This document shows, in pieces, positions 21,092 through 30,730 of a DNA stretch of 64,000 nt; position 1 is the first letter of the stretch, and the number at the start of each line of letters is the position of its first letter. The stretch covers positions 123,194 to 187,193 of the forward strand of contig PHCB01000003.1 in the NCBI GenBank assembly GCA_002842095.1, read 5' to 3'. Source of the DNA: a candidate division BRC1 bacterium HGW-BRC1-1. GTDB lineage: Bacteria; Sumerlaeota; Sumerlaeia; Sumerlaeales; Sumerlaeaceae. The notes under the pieces were generated by a model. It saw only the letters and a program-made list of their open reading frames with translations, ran no database searches and was not told where the DNA came from. A program made the position numbers and the translations under genes.

Positions 21092-23749
21092 ATGACTCTC
21101 GAAAAATCTGCGGAACCGGCTCTCGATTTTGAACTGAACGGACGCGCCATGTCGGTTCATGCAGAAGCGGACCTGACGCTGCTGGATCTTTTGAGAGATC
21201 AGTTGGGTGTGATGTCGCCCAAGAATGGCTGCCAACCCATGGGGCAGTGTGGCTGCTGCACCGTGCTGCTGGACGACCGCCCGATTCTCTCCTGCGTAAC
21301 GCCGGCCAGGAAGGTGGCGGGTCGGCGAGTGACCACCATCGAGGGGCTCGACCCGGATTTTCAAGCCGCCGTGAGCCAGAGTTTCTCCGCCGCGGGCGCG
21401 GTGCAGTGCGGCTTCTGCACGCCGGGCATCGTGGTGCGCACCCATGCGCTGCTGGAGAAAACGCCGGATCCCTCGCGCGAGGAAGCGTCGCGCGCGCTGG
21501 TACCGCACCTCTGCCGTTGCACCGGCTACCATCAGATAATCGATGGCATTGTCGACACCGCCGCCGTGTTGCGTGGCGAGCGTGAGTTGCCCGTGCCCGA
21601 CGTAAGCGGGCGGGTTGGCACATCATTGCCGAAGTATCAGGCGACCGAAACGGCGCTTGGGCGGCGCCCTTTTATCGACGACATCCATCCCGACGGCGTG
21701 GTGTTTGGCGTACCGGTTTTCACGGCCCACGCGCGCGCCGTTATCAAAGCGATTGATGCATCAGCGGCCGAGGCGATGCCGGGCGTGGTGCGCGTTTTGA
21801 TAGCAACAGACATTCCCGGCGCGCGGCGTCAGGGGTTGGTGTACGCCGACTGGCCCCAGATGATTGCCGTGGGCGAGACGACGCATTGCGTGGGCGACAT
21901 CGTGGCGCTGGTGGTGGCGGAGGATGCCCGCACTGCGCGCCGCGCGGTTGAAGCTGTGAAGGTGACGTATGACGTGCTTGAACCCGTGACCGACCCCGAG
22001 GCAGCCCTGGCGGACGACGCGCCGGTGGTGCATCCCGACACCCACCCGCAGGGGAATCTGCTGTCACGCTCCTGCATACGTCAGGGCGAGGATGTTGAAA
22101 CGGTTTTCGCGCGCTGCGAGCATGTGGTGGAGGAATCGTTTGCCACCCAGCGCATCGAGCACGCGTTTCTCGAACCCGAGTCCGCCATCGCGTTTCCGTG
22201 GAACGCGGACGGTGTCATGGAAGTCCTCTCGCAGGGTCAGGGCGTGTTCGATGATCGCCGCCAGATCGCATCGTTGCTGGGCGTGGAAACCGAGCGCGTG
22301 CGAGTGACGCTGGTCGCGAACGGTGGCGCGTTTGGCGGCAAGGAAGATTTGTCGATTCAGGGTCACGCAGCCCTCATTGCGCACCACGTGGGGCGACCGG
22401 CGAAGATCACGCTCACCCGACTGGAGAGCATGCGCCTGCATCCCAAGCGTCACGCCATCCGCATGAAATACAAAGTGGGTTGCGACGCCGACGGGCATAT
22501 CCTCGCGGTGCACGGACGGATGATCGGCGACAAGGGCGCGTATGCGAGTGTGGGTTCGAAGGTGCTGGAACGCGCCGGTGGCCACGCGACGGGTGCCTAC
22601 CGTGTGCCGAACCTCGACATCGAGGCGCTGGCCGTGTACACGAACAATCCGCCCTGCGGAGCCATGCGCGGGTTCGGCGCAAACCAGGCGGCGTTTGCCA
22701 TCGAGGGATGCCTCGACCGGCTTGCGGAGCGCGTGGGCATCGACGGCTGGGAGATCCGCTGGCGCAACGCGCTGGAGCAGGGCGACACATTTTGTAGCGG
22801 GCAGGTGCTGGACAAACCCTTTGGTCTGAAAAAAACGCTGGAAGCCGTGCGTGACGTATACCGTGGCGCGAAGCTGGCGGGCATTGCGTGCGGCATCAAG
22901 AATGTGGGCATCGGCAACGGCATGCCGGACCAGGGCCAGGCGGTGATCCGCGTGGAGGACGGCGAAGGTGCATTCACCATTTTCAGCGGTTTCACGGAGA
23001 TGGGACAGGGGCTGCTGACGTTGCTGATTCAATCGGCCTGCGAGGTGGTGCCGACCCTCAACTCGCAGCGTGGCACGGTGATAATCGACACGTCCCATGC
23101 GACCCCCTGCGGCATGACCACCGCTTCGCGCGCCACCGTGCTGGGATGCCTTGCCGTGCAGCGGGCGGCGCGCAAGCTGGCGGCCGAACTCGAGCGCGGC
23201 GCGACTCTGACCTCGCTGGCGGGACGCGAATTTCTCGGCGAAGTGAGCTTCGACTACACTGTGCCGCTGGGCGACACGGTGGGCAAAAACGGCGGACCCG
23301 TTCGCACGCACATCACGTTTGGTTTCGCCACGCAGGTGGTGATTTTGAACGACGACGGCACCCTGGAGCGCGTGGTGGCGGCGCACGACGTGGGCCGCGT
23401 AATGAACCCGACGCTTCTGCGCGGGCAGATTGTGGGCAGTGTTCACATGGGTCTGGGCTATGCGCTCACCGAGGACTTTCCCTGCGATGAGAATGGCGTG
23501 CCCACGGCGAAACGCTTCAACGATCTCGGCATTTTGCGATCGACTCACATGCCCGAGGTGGACTGCATCTTCATCGAGGAGCAGGACCCCGAATGCCCCT
23601 GGGGCGCGAAGGGCGTGGGCGAGATCGGGTTGGTCCCCACGGCCCCGGCAGTGGCCGCTGCCCTCCACGCCCACGACGGCCAGTGGCGCACCACGCTGCC
23701 CATGCGCGAAAGCGCCGCCGCGAGGAAGATCCTCGGCAAAAAGAGTTGA
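21092..23749 (+). CDS. Molybdenum hydroxylase, fused [2Fe-2S] and molybdopterin domains (Se-dependent XDH-like)
   Basis: This 885-aa protein begins with a plant-type [2Fe-2S] domain (Cys in CQPMGQCGCC and a later Cys) and the second cluster domain (QCGFCTPG, LCRCTGY). From ~residue 175 it is an aldehyde oxidase/xanthine dehydrogenase molybdopterin subunit with GGAFGGKED, CGAMRGFGANQAAFA and the catalytic Glu in KGVGEIGLVP (~839). The FAD domain is absent, so another protein must pass electrons on. The fusion order and CGAMRGFGANQ block resemble the selenium-dependent molybdenum hydroxylase group, and no in-frame TGA is needed because that selenium is a cofactor. Substrate (purine or other N-heterocycle) is uncertain. 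Confidence 0.88.
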   Translation: MTLEKSAEPALDFELNGRAMSVHAEADLTLLDLLRDQLGVMSPKNGCQPMGQCGCCTVLLDDRPILSCVTPARKVAGRRVTTIEGLDPDFQAAVSQSFSAAGAVQCGFCTPGIVVRTHALLEKTPDPSREEASRALVPHLCRCTGYHQIIDGIVDTAAVLRGERELPVPDVSGRVGTSLPKYQATETALGRRPFIDDIHPDGVVFGVPVFTAHARAVIKAIDASAAEAMPGVVRVLIATDIPGARRQGLVYADWPQMIAVGETTHCVGDIVALVVAEDARTARRAVEAVKVTYDVLEPVTDPEAALADDAPVVHPDTHPQGNLLSRSCIRQGEDVETVFARCEHVVEESFATQRIEHAFLEPESAIAFPWNADGVMEVLSQGQGVFDDRRQIASLLGVETERVRVTLVANGGAFGGKEDLSIQGHAALIAHHVGRPAKITLTRLESMRLHPKRHAIRMKYKVGCDADGHILAVHGRMIGDKGAYASVGSKVLERAGGHATGAYRVPNLDIEALAVYTNNPPCGAMRGFGANQAAFAIEGCLDRLAERVGIDGWEIRWRNALEQGDTFCSGQVLDKPFGLKKTLEAVRDVYRGAKLAGIACGIKNVGIGNGMPDQGQAVIRVEDGEGAFTIFSGFTEMGQGLLTLLIQSACEVVPTLNSQRGTVIIDTSHATPCGMTTASRATVLGCLAVQRAARKLAAELERGATLTSLAGREFLGEVSFDYTVPLGDTVGKNGGPVRTHITFGFATQVVILNDDGTLERVVAAHDVGRVMNPTLLRGQIVGSVHMGLGYALTEDFPCDENGVPTAKRFNDLGILRSTHMPEVDCIFIEEQDPECPWGAKGVGEIGLVPTAPAVAAALHAHDGQWRTTLPMRESAAARKILGKKS

Positions 23750-23768
23750 GTGAATGCGTGGCGGTTGA

Positions 23769-23801
23769 ATGGACGTAATGGACCAGATGGACACAATGGA
23801 C
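23769..23801 (+). repeat. Period-9 (ATGGACNNN) repeat, 4 units
   Basis: ATGGAC occurs at 23769, 23778, 23787 and 23796, exactly 9 bp apart with variable triplets, 20 bp after the molybdenum hydroxylase stop and in the gap to the convergent helicase gene. Confidence 0.88.
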
Positions 23802-23857
23802 GTTTCGACCAGATTGGTGGACAGAGTTACCAGTTCCGGCGTGCGCCACTGCTTTTG

Positions 23858-23958
23858 ACACCCCACAGGGGATTCAAATAAAACACCCGGGGTAAAGATC
23901 GACTGGCGACCCGAACCCCGGGCTCCCACCCGGAACTTGATCCACCCCAGCGGGGTGG
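23858..23958 (+). repeat. Palindromic repeat E, divergent relative of A-C
   Basis: A CCCCACAGGGG box, a central imperfect palindrome (ACCCGGGGT...ACCCCGGGCT) and a CCACCCCAGCGGGGTGG box follow the same box-palindrome-box order as repeats A-C, but the bases differ in many places. It ends about 25 bp before the AddA-like stop. Confidence 0.6.
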
Positions 23959-23984
23959 CAGAGTTAAAACTCGTTACGGCACGC

Positions 23985-26900
23985 TCACCAAACGCGCGAC
24001 GCTTTCATAAGCGGGAAATACAGGCATCGGCGCACGCTGTCTGGATCCACGCCACGCTTCGCTGCCAGCAGCACCGCATAGCGGTCCAGCTGCGCCCGGT
24101 AATATTCCCACTTCCCATCGATGAACTCCTCACCGCCCGAGCCCTCGCGGTAGCTGGTTTTGTAGTCCACAACCCACGGCACGCCGTCCTTATCCACGAA
24201 CCAACGGTCGAGAATCACGTTCACCACTTCGCCATTCACCAGCCCACTCAGCGGGTCTTCGCTGCCCTGCTCGGCGTGTTGCCCGAGGATCTTGCGACCC
24301 ACGTCATCCGTACACGCAAACAGCAGTGCATCCGTAATTCGTTCCACCGCCGCATCGAAAGCCTCGCCCTTGGCCACGCCCAGTTGCCGTAGGATCAACT
24401 CATACTGCGGTTTTCCTTTTATCACCCGCGCCGGGGTCCACGCCTTCACCCCATCCGCTGCAATGCGACACAGCATCCGGTGCGCCACGGTGCCGGCGCA
24501 GCGCGTGGCAGAGGCCGCGTGTCGCGGAATGTATTCCGTGGAAGCGACGGTTGATTCCGCGGCAACCTCCATATCATCCGTGGCAACCCGAGCACCCGGC
24601 GGCGTGTCTTCCCCTGCAAGATGCAAAGTGCCTTCTCGTGCGTTTGCCTCATCGTCACTCTTCGGAAAGACCGGCATCGATCCCACAGGCATGCGTCGGA
24701 TGTCATATTGATTGAGGGGTGGATGCAGGATCGGCGCGTCGGCAATGTTGCGTTCGGCCGCCTCGGCCCATTCCCGCAAGTCATCGTCCGGATCACCAGA
24801 AATAATGTCGATGCGTGCGTCGATTTCACAATCGGGCGCTTCTGACCCCGAATCCTGGGTGTCCCGCTCTCCATCATTTTCATCGCTGACCAGAATCCCC
24901 GCTGCTTCGAGTTCCTCCCGGGTTTTTTCCACGTACGCGTCGAGCTCCGCTTTCAGATCCTTCTCCACCAGTTGCGTCAGGGCGCCTCCCCACAGGTGCT
25001 TCAGCAGAGAATGCGAGTGGGGTTTCTGCAGGTAGCCGGTGGGAATCTTTTTTGAAGTTTCCGGTTTCATCGTGCCGAGAAGGAACAGCCGCTCGCGCGC
25101 CCGGGTGAGTGCCACATAGAACAATCGCTGAACCTCGAAAGCTTCCTTGGCCTTGTTGATCGCTCCGAAAAAGTCTGCCATGGAATCGTTTTTCGCACCC
25201 CGCGGCTGCACGGGCATCAACGTCAGCAAGTGGTCTCCAGATGCGGGGTCGCCACCTTCCAACCATGTGAGGAGTTGTTTCGTTGACGAGCGGGGTTGTT
25301 GGGCCAGACCCGGCAGGATAACCGTGTCGAACTCCAGACCCTTGGCCTTGTGGATGGTCATCACCTGCAGCGAGGCATCCGCTTCGAGGTCGGGGGGCGC
25401 GAACAATTTGCCGAGGCTTTCCGTGAGACGGTCGAAGTCGGGCGACAGGCCGCTATCCTCCAGCGAATCGAGCAGATCGAAATACTCCCGGGCTTCCACA
25501 TGGGCGGAGGTCTCGGTCACACAAGCCGGACCGCCGATGCAGTACCAGGTCGACTCCACCAGTGCCCGCATGGCCACGCGCCCGCGCTTTTGTAAAGCCG
25601 GAGCCAATCGATCTGCAAGAGCCTGCAGTCTTGCCCGCCCATCGGGGGAGAGGGGGCATTCGTCAGCGTTCGCGGCGAGGGCCGCTTGTATGTTGTCCCA
25701 CATGGCGGTGCGTGGTGCACGCCTGTCGCGCGTGGGCATCACCGTCAGCAGATCGCTCAGCGAGAGCCCGCACCAGGGGGCCCGCAGCAAGCCGCACCAA
25801 GCGACAGAATCCAACGGATGCGCGAGGGCCCGCGTCAGGGCGAGAAGATCCTGCACCACCGGACGCTCGCCCAACTGGTCAATTTCCACCGCCTGATAAC
25901 GAATGTCCGCCGTGCGCAGCGCGAGCAGGATGGACGGCAGGTGTGTGCGTGCCCTCACAAGAATTCCCGTCGTGGTGGCGCTGCCGCCCCCGGCTTGTTG
26001 CATGGCGCTGCGGCGCAGTTCGCGCTGCACCAACTTCACCACCATCTCCGCTTCCTTCTTCTTCCCGCTGCCATCGGAGTCCAAAATGATTTTCGCCCGG
26101 ATGATGGGTCCATCGCATATATCCCGCGTATCCACGCTGGTGTTGAAGGTCACAGCACCGGTCAACGGATCCTGCTCGTGCTCGGTGGGGAAAACGCTCG
26201 CCATGTTGTCGTTCACCCAGCGGACAAGGTCCGGTCGCGAGCGGAAATTGCGTTTCAGTTTTAGCTCTTCGAGGTTCGTGTCGCCGATGCGCTTTTGAAT
26301 GCCCGCCTGCAGGAACAAGCCCACATCCGCCTCGCGAAATCTATAGATCGATTGCATGGGGTCGCCCACCACGAAGAGGGTCGGTTCCGCGCCGTCATCT
26401 TTGGTAGAGCTGCGGCGCATGAGCAATTCCACCAGACGATATTGCGAGTAAGAGGTGTCCTGAAATTCATCCACGAGCAGATGGCGCAGTGGAGGCGAGA
26501 AGAGGTTTGCCCCGCCCCCGGCCCGCGCCAGGGCTTCGATGGCCCGGCTGCTGATTTCAGAGTAATCAACCTGACCCTGTCCGTTGAAGACTTGTTGAAG
26601 TTCCTCGGTCGCCGCTGGCAGCACGACAAACAATGCCTTCAGGGCTTCCCACTGTTCGTCATCGTAGCAGGGGTTGGGTGTCGTGCGCAGGATGCACAAC
26701 GCTTCGAGAAGGTGCTTCTCACCGGCGAGCGCGCCCACCACTTCAGCGGCGGCGGCCTTCATCTCTTTGTAACCTTTGACGGTCGTTGGGAACCCTACTG
26801 CTACGGTAAAGCTTTTGCGCCAGTCGTTCGAAGATTTCGTGGTCAGCAGTTCGAGAAGTCCGCGCCAGACATCCCAGTCTTTGGCGTCTGGATCGGGAAA

Positions 26901-27752
26901 GCGCTTCGCCCCGCGCAAGGCAGCGACCAGTGAATCTTCGGGGCAGTTACACCCGACGAAGTCCATGATGCCGAGCAAACCCAGTTTGGTGCAGATGTCC
27001 CACGGCATCAAGTCGTGCAATTTTTTCAGACGCTGGTTGATGAAGCGACACAGGGATTTCTCAAGAAACGCGCGGTACTCGTCGAGAGATCCGTCGGGCA
27101 GATGGCGTTTCCACTGCTCGCGCGCTGTCAGCATTTTCTGAATCAGTTCATGCAGCGCGCCGAAATTGTTGTCGAGGCGTTCAAGGAGAAGTTTCAGGGC
27201 ATCGCCCAGATCCCCCTCTTCCTCCAGGCGACCTATCACGGCGCCGGACGCTGCCGCATAGGCTTCCTCGGCGCGGTCCATCAACTCGGGTTGAATGCCA
27301 AGGCTTGTTCCCACGGGAGCGAGGCGTGTGACGCTGCCGCAAAGCGAGTCGATGGTCTGCACCCGCAACCGGCGCGGCATCATGCTTTTCTCCCATCCGC
27401 GATGCGCGGCATGGGTGACTGCAGCGGAAGCGAGGTCGTACGTCAGCTTCTTGTGGGGCTGCGTCGGCACGGGCCCCTCGGCCATTTCCAGAGCGCCCAA
27501 TATGCGGTTCACCATTTCCCCCGCAGCCTTGCGGGTGAAGGTCAGCGCGACGATTTCTTCCGGCTCATCCACGGTTGCCAGCAACGCGAGGAAGCGTTGC
27601 GTGAGCAATTCGGTCTTGCCGGACCCCGCCGGGGCCTGCACCAGAAAGGAGCGACTGATGTCGAGGGCAGCAGCGCGCGAGGCGGTGTCCTGCTTCAATG
27701 CCTTCTGTAGTTCCTTGTCAGCATTGGTTTCTTTCGGATTCTTTGACATCAT
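23985..27752 (-). CDS. UvrD/AddA-like helicase-nuclease
   Basis: The 1255-aa product from ATG 27752 overlaps the AddB-like gene stop as ATGA. Superfamily 1A helicase motifs are clear: APAGSGKTELL (~45), LTFTRKAA, LLVDEFQDTSYSQ (~427), GDPMQSIYRFREAD and MTIHKAKGLEFDTVILPGL (~804), followed by LTRARERLFLL. The C-terminus holds a RecB-family PD-(D/E)XK nuclease core with VDYKTS near residue 1197. With its partner it should resect double-strand ends for RecA loading. Very long frames on the opposite strand are codon-bias shadows. Confidence in the class is high; which of AddA, RecB or a related subgroup it belongs to is less certain. Confidence 0.93.
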   Translation of the reverse strand: MMSKNPKETNADKELQKALKQDTASRAAALDISRSFLVQAPAGSGKTELLTQRFLALLATVDEPEEIVALTFTRKAAGEMVNRILGALEMAEGPVPTQPHKKLTYDLASAAVTHAAHRGWEKSMMPRRLRVQTIDSLCGSVTRLAPVGTSLGIQPELMDRAEEAYAAASGAVIGRLEEEGDLGDALKLLLERLDNNFGALHELIQKMLTAREQWKRHLPDGSLDEYRAFLEKSLCRFINQRLKKLHDLMPWDICTKLGLLGIMDFVGCNCPEDSLVAALRGAKRFPDPDAKDWDVWRGLLELLTTKSSNDWRKSFTVAVGFPTTVKGYKEMKAAAAEVVGALAGEKHLLEALCILRTTPNPCYDDEQWEALKALFVVLPAATEELQQVFNGQGQVDYSEISSRAIEALARAGGGANLFSPPLRHLLVDEFQDTSYSQYRLVELLMRRSSTKDDGAEPTLFVVGDPMQSIYRFREADVGLFLQAGIQKRIGDTNLEELKLKRNFRSRPDLVRWVNDNMASVFPTEHEQDPLTGAVTFNTSVDTRDICDGPIIRAKIILDSDGSGKKKEAEMVVKLVQRELRRSAMQQAGGGSATTTGILVRARTHLPSILLALRTADIRYQAVEIDQLGERPVVQDLLALTRALAHPLDSVAWCGLLRAPWCGLSLSDLLTVMPTRDRRAPRTAMWDNIQAALAANADECPLSPDGRARLQALADRLAPALQKRGRVAMRALVESTWYCIGGPACVTETSAHVEAREYFDLLDSLEDSGLSPDFDRLTESLGKLFAPPDLEADASLQVMTIHKAKGLEFDTVILPGLAQQPRSSTKQLLTWLEGGDPASGDHLLTLMPVQPRGAKNDSMADFFGAINKAKEAFEVQRLFYVALTRARERLFLLGTMKPETSKKIPTGYLQKPHSHSLLKHLWGGALTQLVEKDLKAELDAYVEKTREELEAAGILVSDENDGERDTQDSGSEAPDCEIDARIDIISGDPDDDLREWAEAAERNIADAPILHPPLNQYDIRRMPVGSMPVFPKSDDEANAREGTLHLAGEDTPPGARVATDDMEVAAESTVASTEYIPRHAASATRCAGTVAHRMLCRIAADGVKAWTPARVIKGKPQYELILRQLGVAKGEAFDAAVERITDALLFACTDDVGRKILGQHAEQGSEDPLSGLVNGEVVNVILDRWFVDKDGVPWVVDYKTSYREGSGGEEFIDGKWEYYRAQLDRYAVLLAAKRGVDPDSVRRCLYFPLMKASRVW

Positions 27753-30580
27753 GCATTTTCCTCCCCGGTTGTCCATTCATCCGCCCCGTCGTTACTGTCA
27801 TCGTCTGAGATCGCATCGGCATTTTCCCGCTCATGGATGCGGCAGAACATCGGCAGCGGGCAATAATCGCACGCTTTAGGAACGCGCGGATTTACCTCGG
27901 CCAGCCCCGTTTGAAATTCCGTGCCCAGACGTTGCAACGTCCCGGTCCAGGAAGCCACCTTTGCATCCCAATCGTCCGCTGCCTTGAAGGTGCTCCTCTG
28001 CCGCGCGTTGAGCTTGGTGATCCTCAACTCCTCCCGCCCCAATCCCTGAAACCGGCATTCGCCTTTTCGAACCTTGGCAAGGGCGATGAAATCTACCGGC
28101 TCCACCGTGCCCGCGATGTATGCGAGAAGCTGGGGTTCGGTGGGCTGCTCCTCATCCCAGGCTTTCGTCACGCTGTCAATATTGCCGGTCTTGTAATCAA
28201 TAACCAGATACTTGGGCGCTTCCATGGCCGGGTCATCGTCGCCATAAACGCTGTCCACGCGGTCGCGCTGGGCGTGAATTTTGATGGCTCCAAGGTCCAC
28301 AACGATTCTCTCGTTTCTCAGGCTCGCGTCGCTCTCGTCCATCGGTGCATTCTGCGGTGCCGCCTCACCCACCGCGTGGTCTTCCACCATCTCCACGCGG
28401 AATGGTTGTTCGCGGCGTCGTTCCCACTCCATCCATTCCATAACCACTTCTATGGTGCGCCGCGTCTCCAGGGTCCGTGCGGTCTTCGCCAGGTCCAGAC
28501 GCTCCGCCAAACGGCTTTCCACGGCTTTGGAGGTTATACCAGCCACCAATTCGCGAAGCGCCTCATCGGTCGTTTTTTGCAGGGTATCGCTGTCTTCCAG
28601 TGCGCTCCACACCTGCTCCAGCACATCGTGAACGATGGAGCCCCGCGCACGTGGATCCATTCCCATGCTGGGCGATGGCAGTTCTTCGGCGCCGAGGCGA
28701 TGGGTCGCAAACGCACGGAACGGACACTCGGACTGATCCTTCAACAATTTCGTGCCGCCGGAGACAAGGACCCCCTTCACGAGGGCGGGACCGACGGGGT
28801 CGGGGAATATCTCCATTTGCGGCGCCCCCTGCAGCAGGGCGGTTTCCAGCGCCGTGCGGGGAGGAATCTTCAGGGCATCCATGGTTGTCTCGTCGAGGCT
28901 GGCGAGGAACGGACTGGGGCGCAGTTCAGCCGTGTCATCGCGTCGCGGCCAGCTTGCGATGATCGTAGGCGCGCTCGCCATCAGGCGGTCCGTGATCGAT
29001 TTGGCAAAGTTGTACGCCAGCGCCGGCGTGGCGTTTCCCATGTTATGGCGCACCTGCAACCGCAGCGGCAGAAACGGCGTGGGCGATGCTCCCGGAGGCC
29101 AGACACCATCGTGCATCCCCACCACCCAAAGGTGCGTGAAACTGAGATTGTTGGCTTCCAGCAGACCCATGATCTGCACCCGCGCGCTGCTGCCTTCGGG
29201 TTGGAAAATGCGCTGCGTGCAAAAGCGCACGAGACGATTGAGCGTCTCTTCCATGGATTCCGGTTCCACGACATCATCGAGCTGTTCCAGCCGCGCCAGC
29301 TCGCCGCGCCAGGCGTCCACGGCTTGCTGCTCGCGCGAGTCCAGCCGCGCGCCGATTGTCCACGCACCGGCTTCCAGGGTGAGCAGGAACCGCTCCATCC
29401 ACACTCCGGGCAACTGGACTTCGTCATCCGGGGGGATCGGGATCGCCCCGATGTTCTGCACTTTCCTCGCCGCACTCATCGCGCCACTGGAATTCAGGAG
29501 GGATGCGATGGTTCTGAAGTTGGTTTCGATTCCGCCCTGATCGCGCAGAACGAAGTCCGTCAACCCGCGCTGGGCGTCATTCACCTCGCCACCAAACAGA
29601 TACGGGGTCAGAAGCAGGCGCGAGGCCGTCTCGAAGGGAATGATCGGTGAGGCGGTTGCCTCCAGAAGCAGGAGTGCCGCGCGAACCACCGGCTCGTCGA
29701 TCAACGCTCCGCCATAGGAAATGTTAAATGCCGTTTGCCGCGGCACGCGTCCGCAGGCGACTGCCTCGGGGTGGAATTCCTCCAGAAAGGCGCGCCTCAC
29801 CGGCGCTGCGCACTTGTGCAACTCGGGCACCACGATGCCGATCTGCGCGTCGTGTTGGTCTCGCGCCACGCTGTGCGCCCACGCCGCCGCCGCGCCGAGT
29901 TCATCTTTTTCCGTGGGAAAAGAGATGCGTGCACGCGAAGAAGCGGCCACTGGTTGAGGCTGCCATTCCCCCACGTTGATCCATCTGGCGCGCATCACCT
30001 CACGCAGGCGATTATTCACGGGAGTCACCCGGTCGAAACCAGCAAACCAGACGTCGCGACCCACATCGATAGAACCGCTCGCGATGAGTTCGGCAATGCG
30101 CGCGGGCAGGTCTGCGGCTGATTGCCGTCCCATCTCCGCGCAGCGGCGCTCAAAAGCTTCAGCCCAGGCGCGGAAATATGCCGGCTCGCTGCTGCCGAGG
30201 TTCGTCAAATTTTTGAGTGTGAGACCGTACTGGCGTAGCAACGCATAAGCCTTGCACGCGGCTTCGGCCGCACCCGAAACCTGCAGCAACATTTTCCCCG
30301 CCTCTGTGGAGGCAACCACCGCTTCCCACACGGCGTTTTCCTGGGCGGGGTCCAGCGGAAGCGTCAACTCCTCCGGCAGGTCCGCTGGCAGGTGATCCAG
30401 GTAGGTGTCCCAGGCCCGCGCGATCCACTGCTTCATCGACAACACGTTCGGCGTAGCCCACGCCCGTTTTTCCTGTGCGTTCATCCGCGAGGCATACTGC
30501 ATACGCACCAAGCGCGCCAAACGGCTGTTAACGGTAACAACCGTTGCCCCCGACTCCAAAGCCTTCAAAAGTGCATCCAT
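27749..30580 (-). CDS. AddB-like PD-(D/E)XK nuclease
   Basis: This 943-aa protein starts MDALLKALESGATVVTVNSRLARLVR, a beginning typical of the 'probable DNA repair protein' group (TIGR03623-like) that pairs with a UvrD helicase. No intact Walker A is seen. The C-terminus has a RecB nuclease core (YLVIDYKTG, ~793) framed by four Cys (SECPFRAFA ~618 and CDYCPLPMFC ~903), matching the AddB-type iron-sulfur staple. CAGGAGG precedes the ATG at 30580. It is translationally coupled to the helicase gene. A role in double-strand break processing is inferred from the pair. Confidence 0.88.
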   Translation of the reverse strand: MDALLKALESGATVVTVNSRLARLVRMQYASRMNAQEKRAWATPNVLSMKQWIARAWDTYLDHLPADLPEELTLPLDPAQENAVWEAVVASTEAGKMLLQVSGAAEAACKAYALLRQYGLTLKNLTNLGSSEPAYFRAWAEAFERRCAEMGRQSAADLPARIAELIASGSIDVGRDVWFAGFDRVTPVNNRLREVMRARWINVGEWQPQPVAASSRARISFPTEKDELGAAAAWAHSVARDQHDAQIGIVVPELHKCAAPVRRAFLEEFHPEAVACGRVPRQTAFNISYGGALIDEPVVRAALLLLEATASPIIPFETASRLLLTPYLFGGEVNDAQRGLTDFVLRDQGGIETNFRTIASLLNSSGAMSAARKVQNIGAIPIPPDDEVQLPGVWMERFLLTLEAGAWTIGARLDSREQQAVDAWRGELARLEQLDDVVEPESMEETLNRLVRFCTQRIFQPEGSSARVQIMGLLEANNLSFTHLWVVGMHDGVWPPGASPTPFLPLRLQVRHNMGNATPALAYNFAKSITDRLMASAPTIIASWPRRDDTAELRPSPFLASLDETTMDALKIPPRTALETALLQGAPQMEIFPDPVGPALVKGVLVSGGTKLLKDQSECPFRAFATHRLGAEELPSPSMGMDPRARGSIVHDVLEQVWSALEDSDTLQKTTDEALRELVAGITSKAVESRLAERLDLAKTARTLETRRTIEVVMEWMEWERRREQPFRVEMVEDHAVGEAAPQNAPMDESDASLRNERIVVDLGAIKIHAQRDRVDSVYGDDDPAMEAPKYLVIDYKTGNIDSVTKAWDEEQPTEPQLLAYIAGTVEPVDFIALAKVRKGECRFQGLGREELRITKLNARQRSTFKAADDWDAKVASWTGTLQRLGTEFQTGLAEVNPRVPKACDYCPLPMFCRIHERENADAISDDDSNDGADEWTTGEENA

Positions 30581-30651
30581 TTGCTGATAGCCTCCTGAGC
30601 TTCGCCTTGTGACTCTCTCTCGGTTCTTCTGAGATAGAGAACATCACCTCA

Positions 30652-30668
30652 GTGACAGAACCGGTCAC
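30652..30668. promoter_or_regulatory. GTGAC-N7-GTCAC dyad upstream of the addB-like gene
   Basis: A perfect 5-bp inverted repeat with a 7-bp spacer lies 72 bp upstream of the AddB-like ATG on the - strand, inside the 150-bp gap after surE. It could be an operator for the repair operon. The arms are short, so chance is possible. Confidence 0.25.
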
Positions 30669-30730
30669 ACAATCGGTGGGGGGCAAAAAAAACGATTATT
30701 TCACGATAGGGGGATTGTTTTGACCTCCGG

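Noticed and set aside
22064..23929. 621-codon open frame on the - strand opposite the molybdenum hydroxylase gene
   Set aside because: The + strand carries complete Fe-S and molybdopterin motifs. The antisense translation has no family motif and arises from GC-rich third positions.
27833..29650. 605-codon + strand frame opposite the AddB-like gene
   Set aside because: There are no recognisable domains, and the - strand gene has nuclease and Cys motifs and coupled neighbours.
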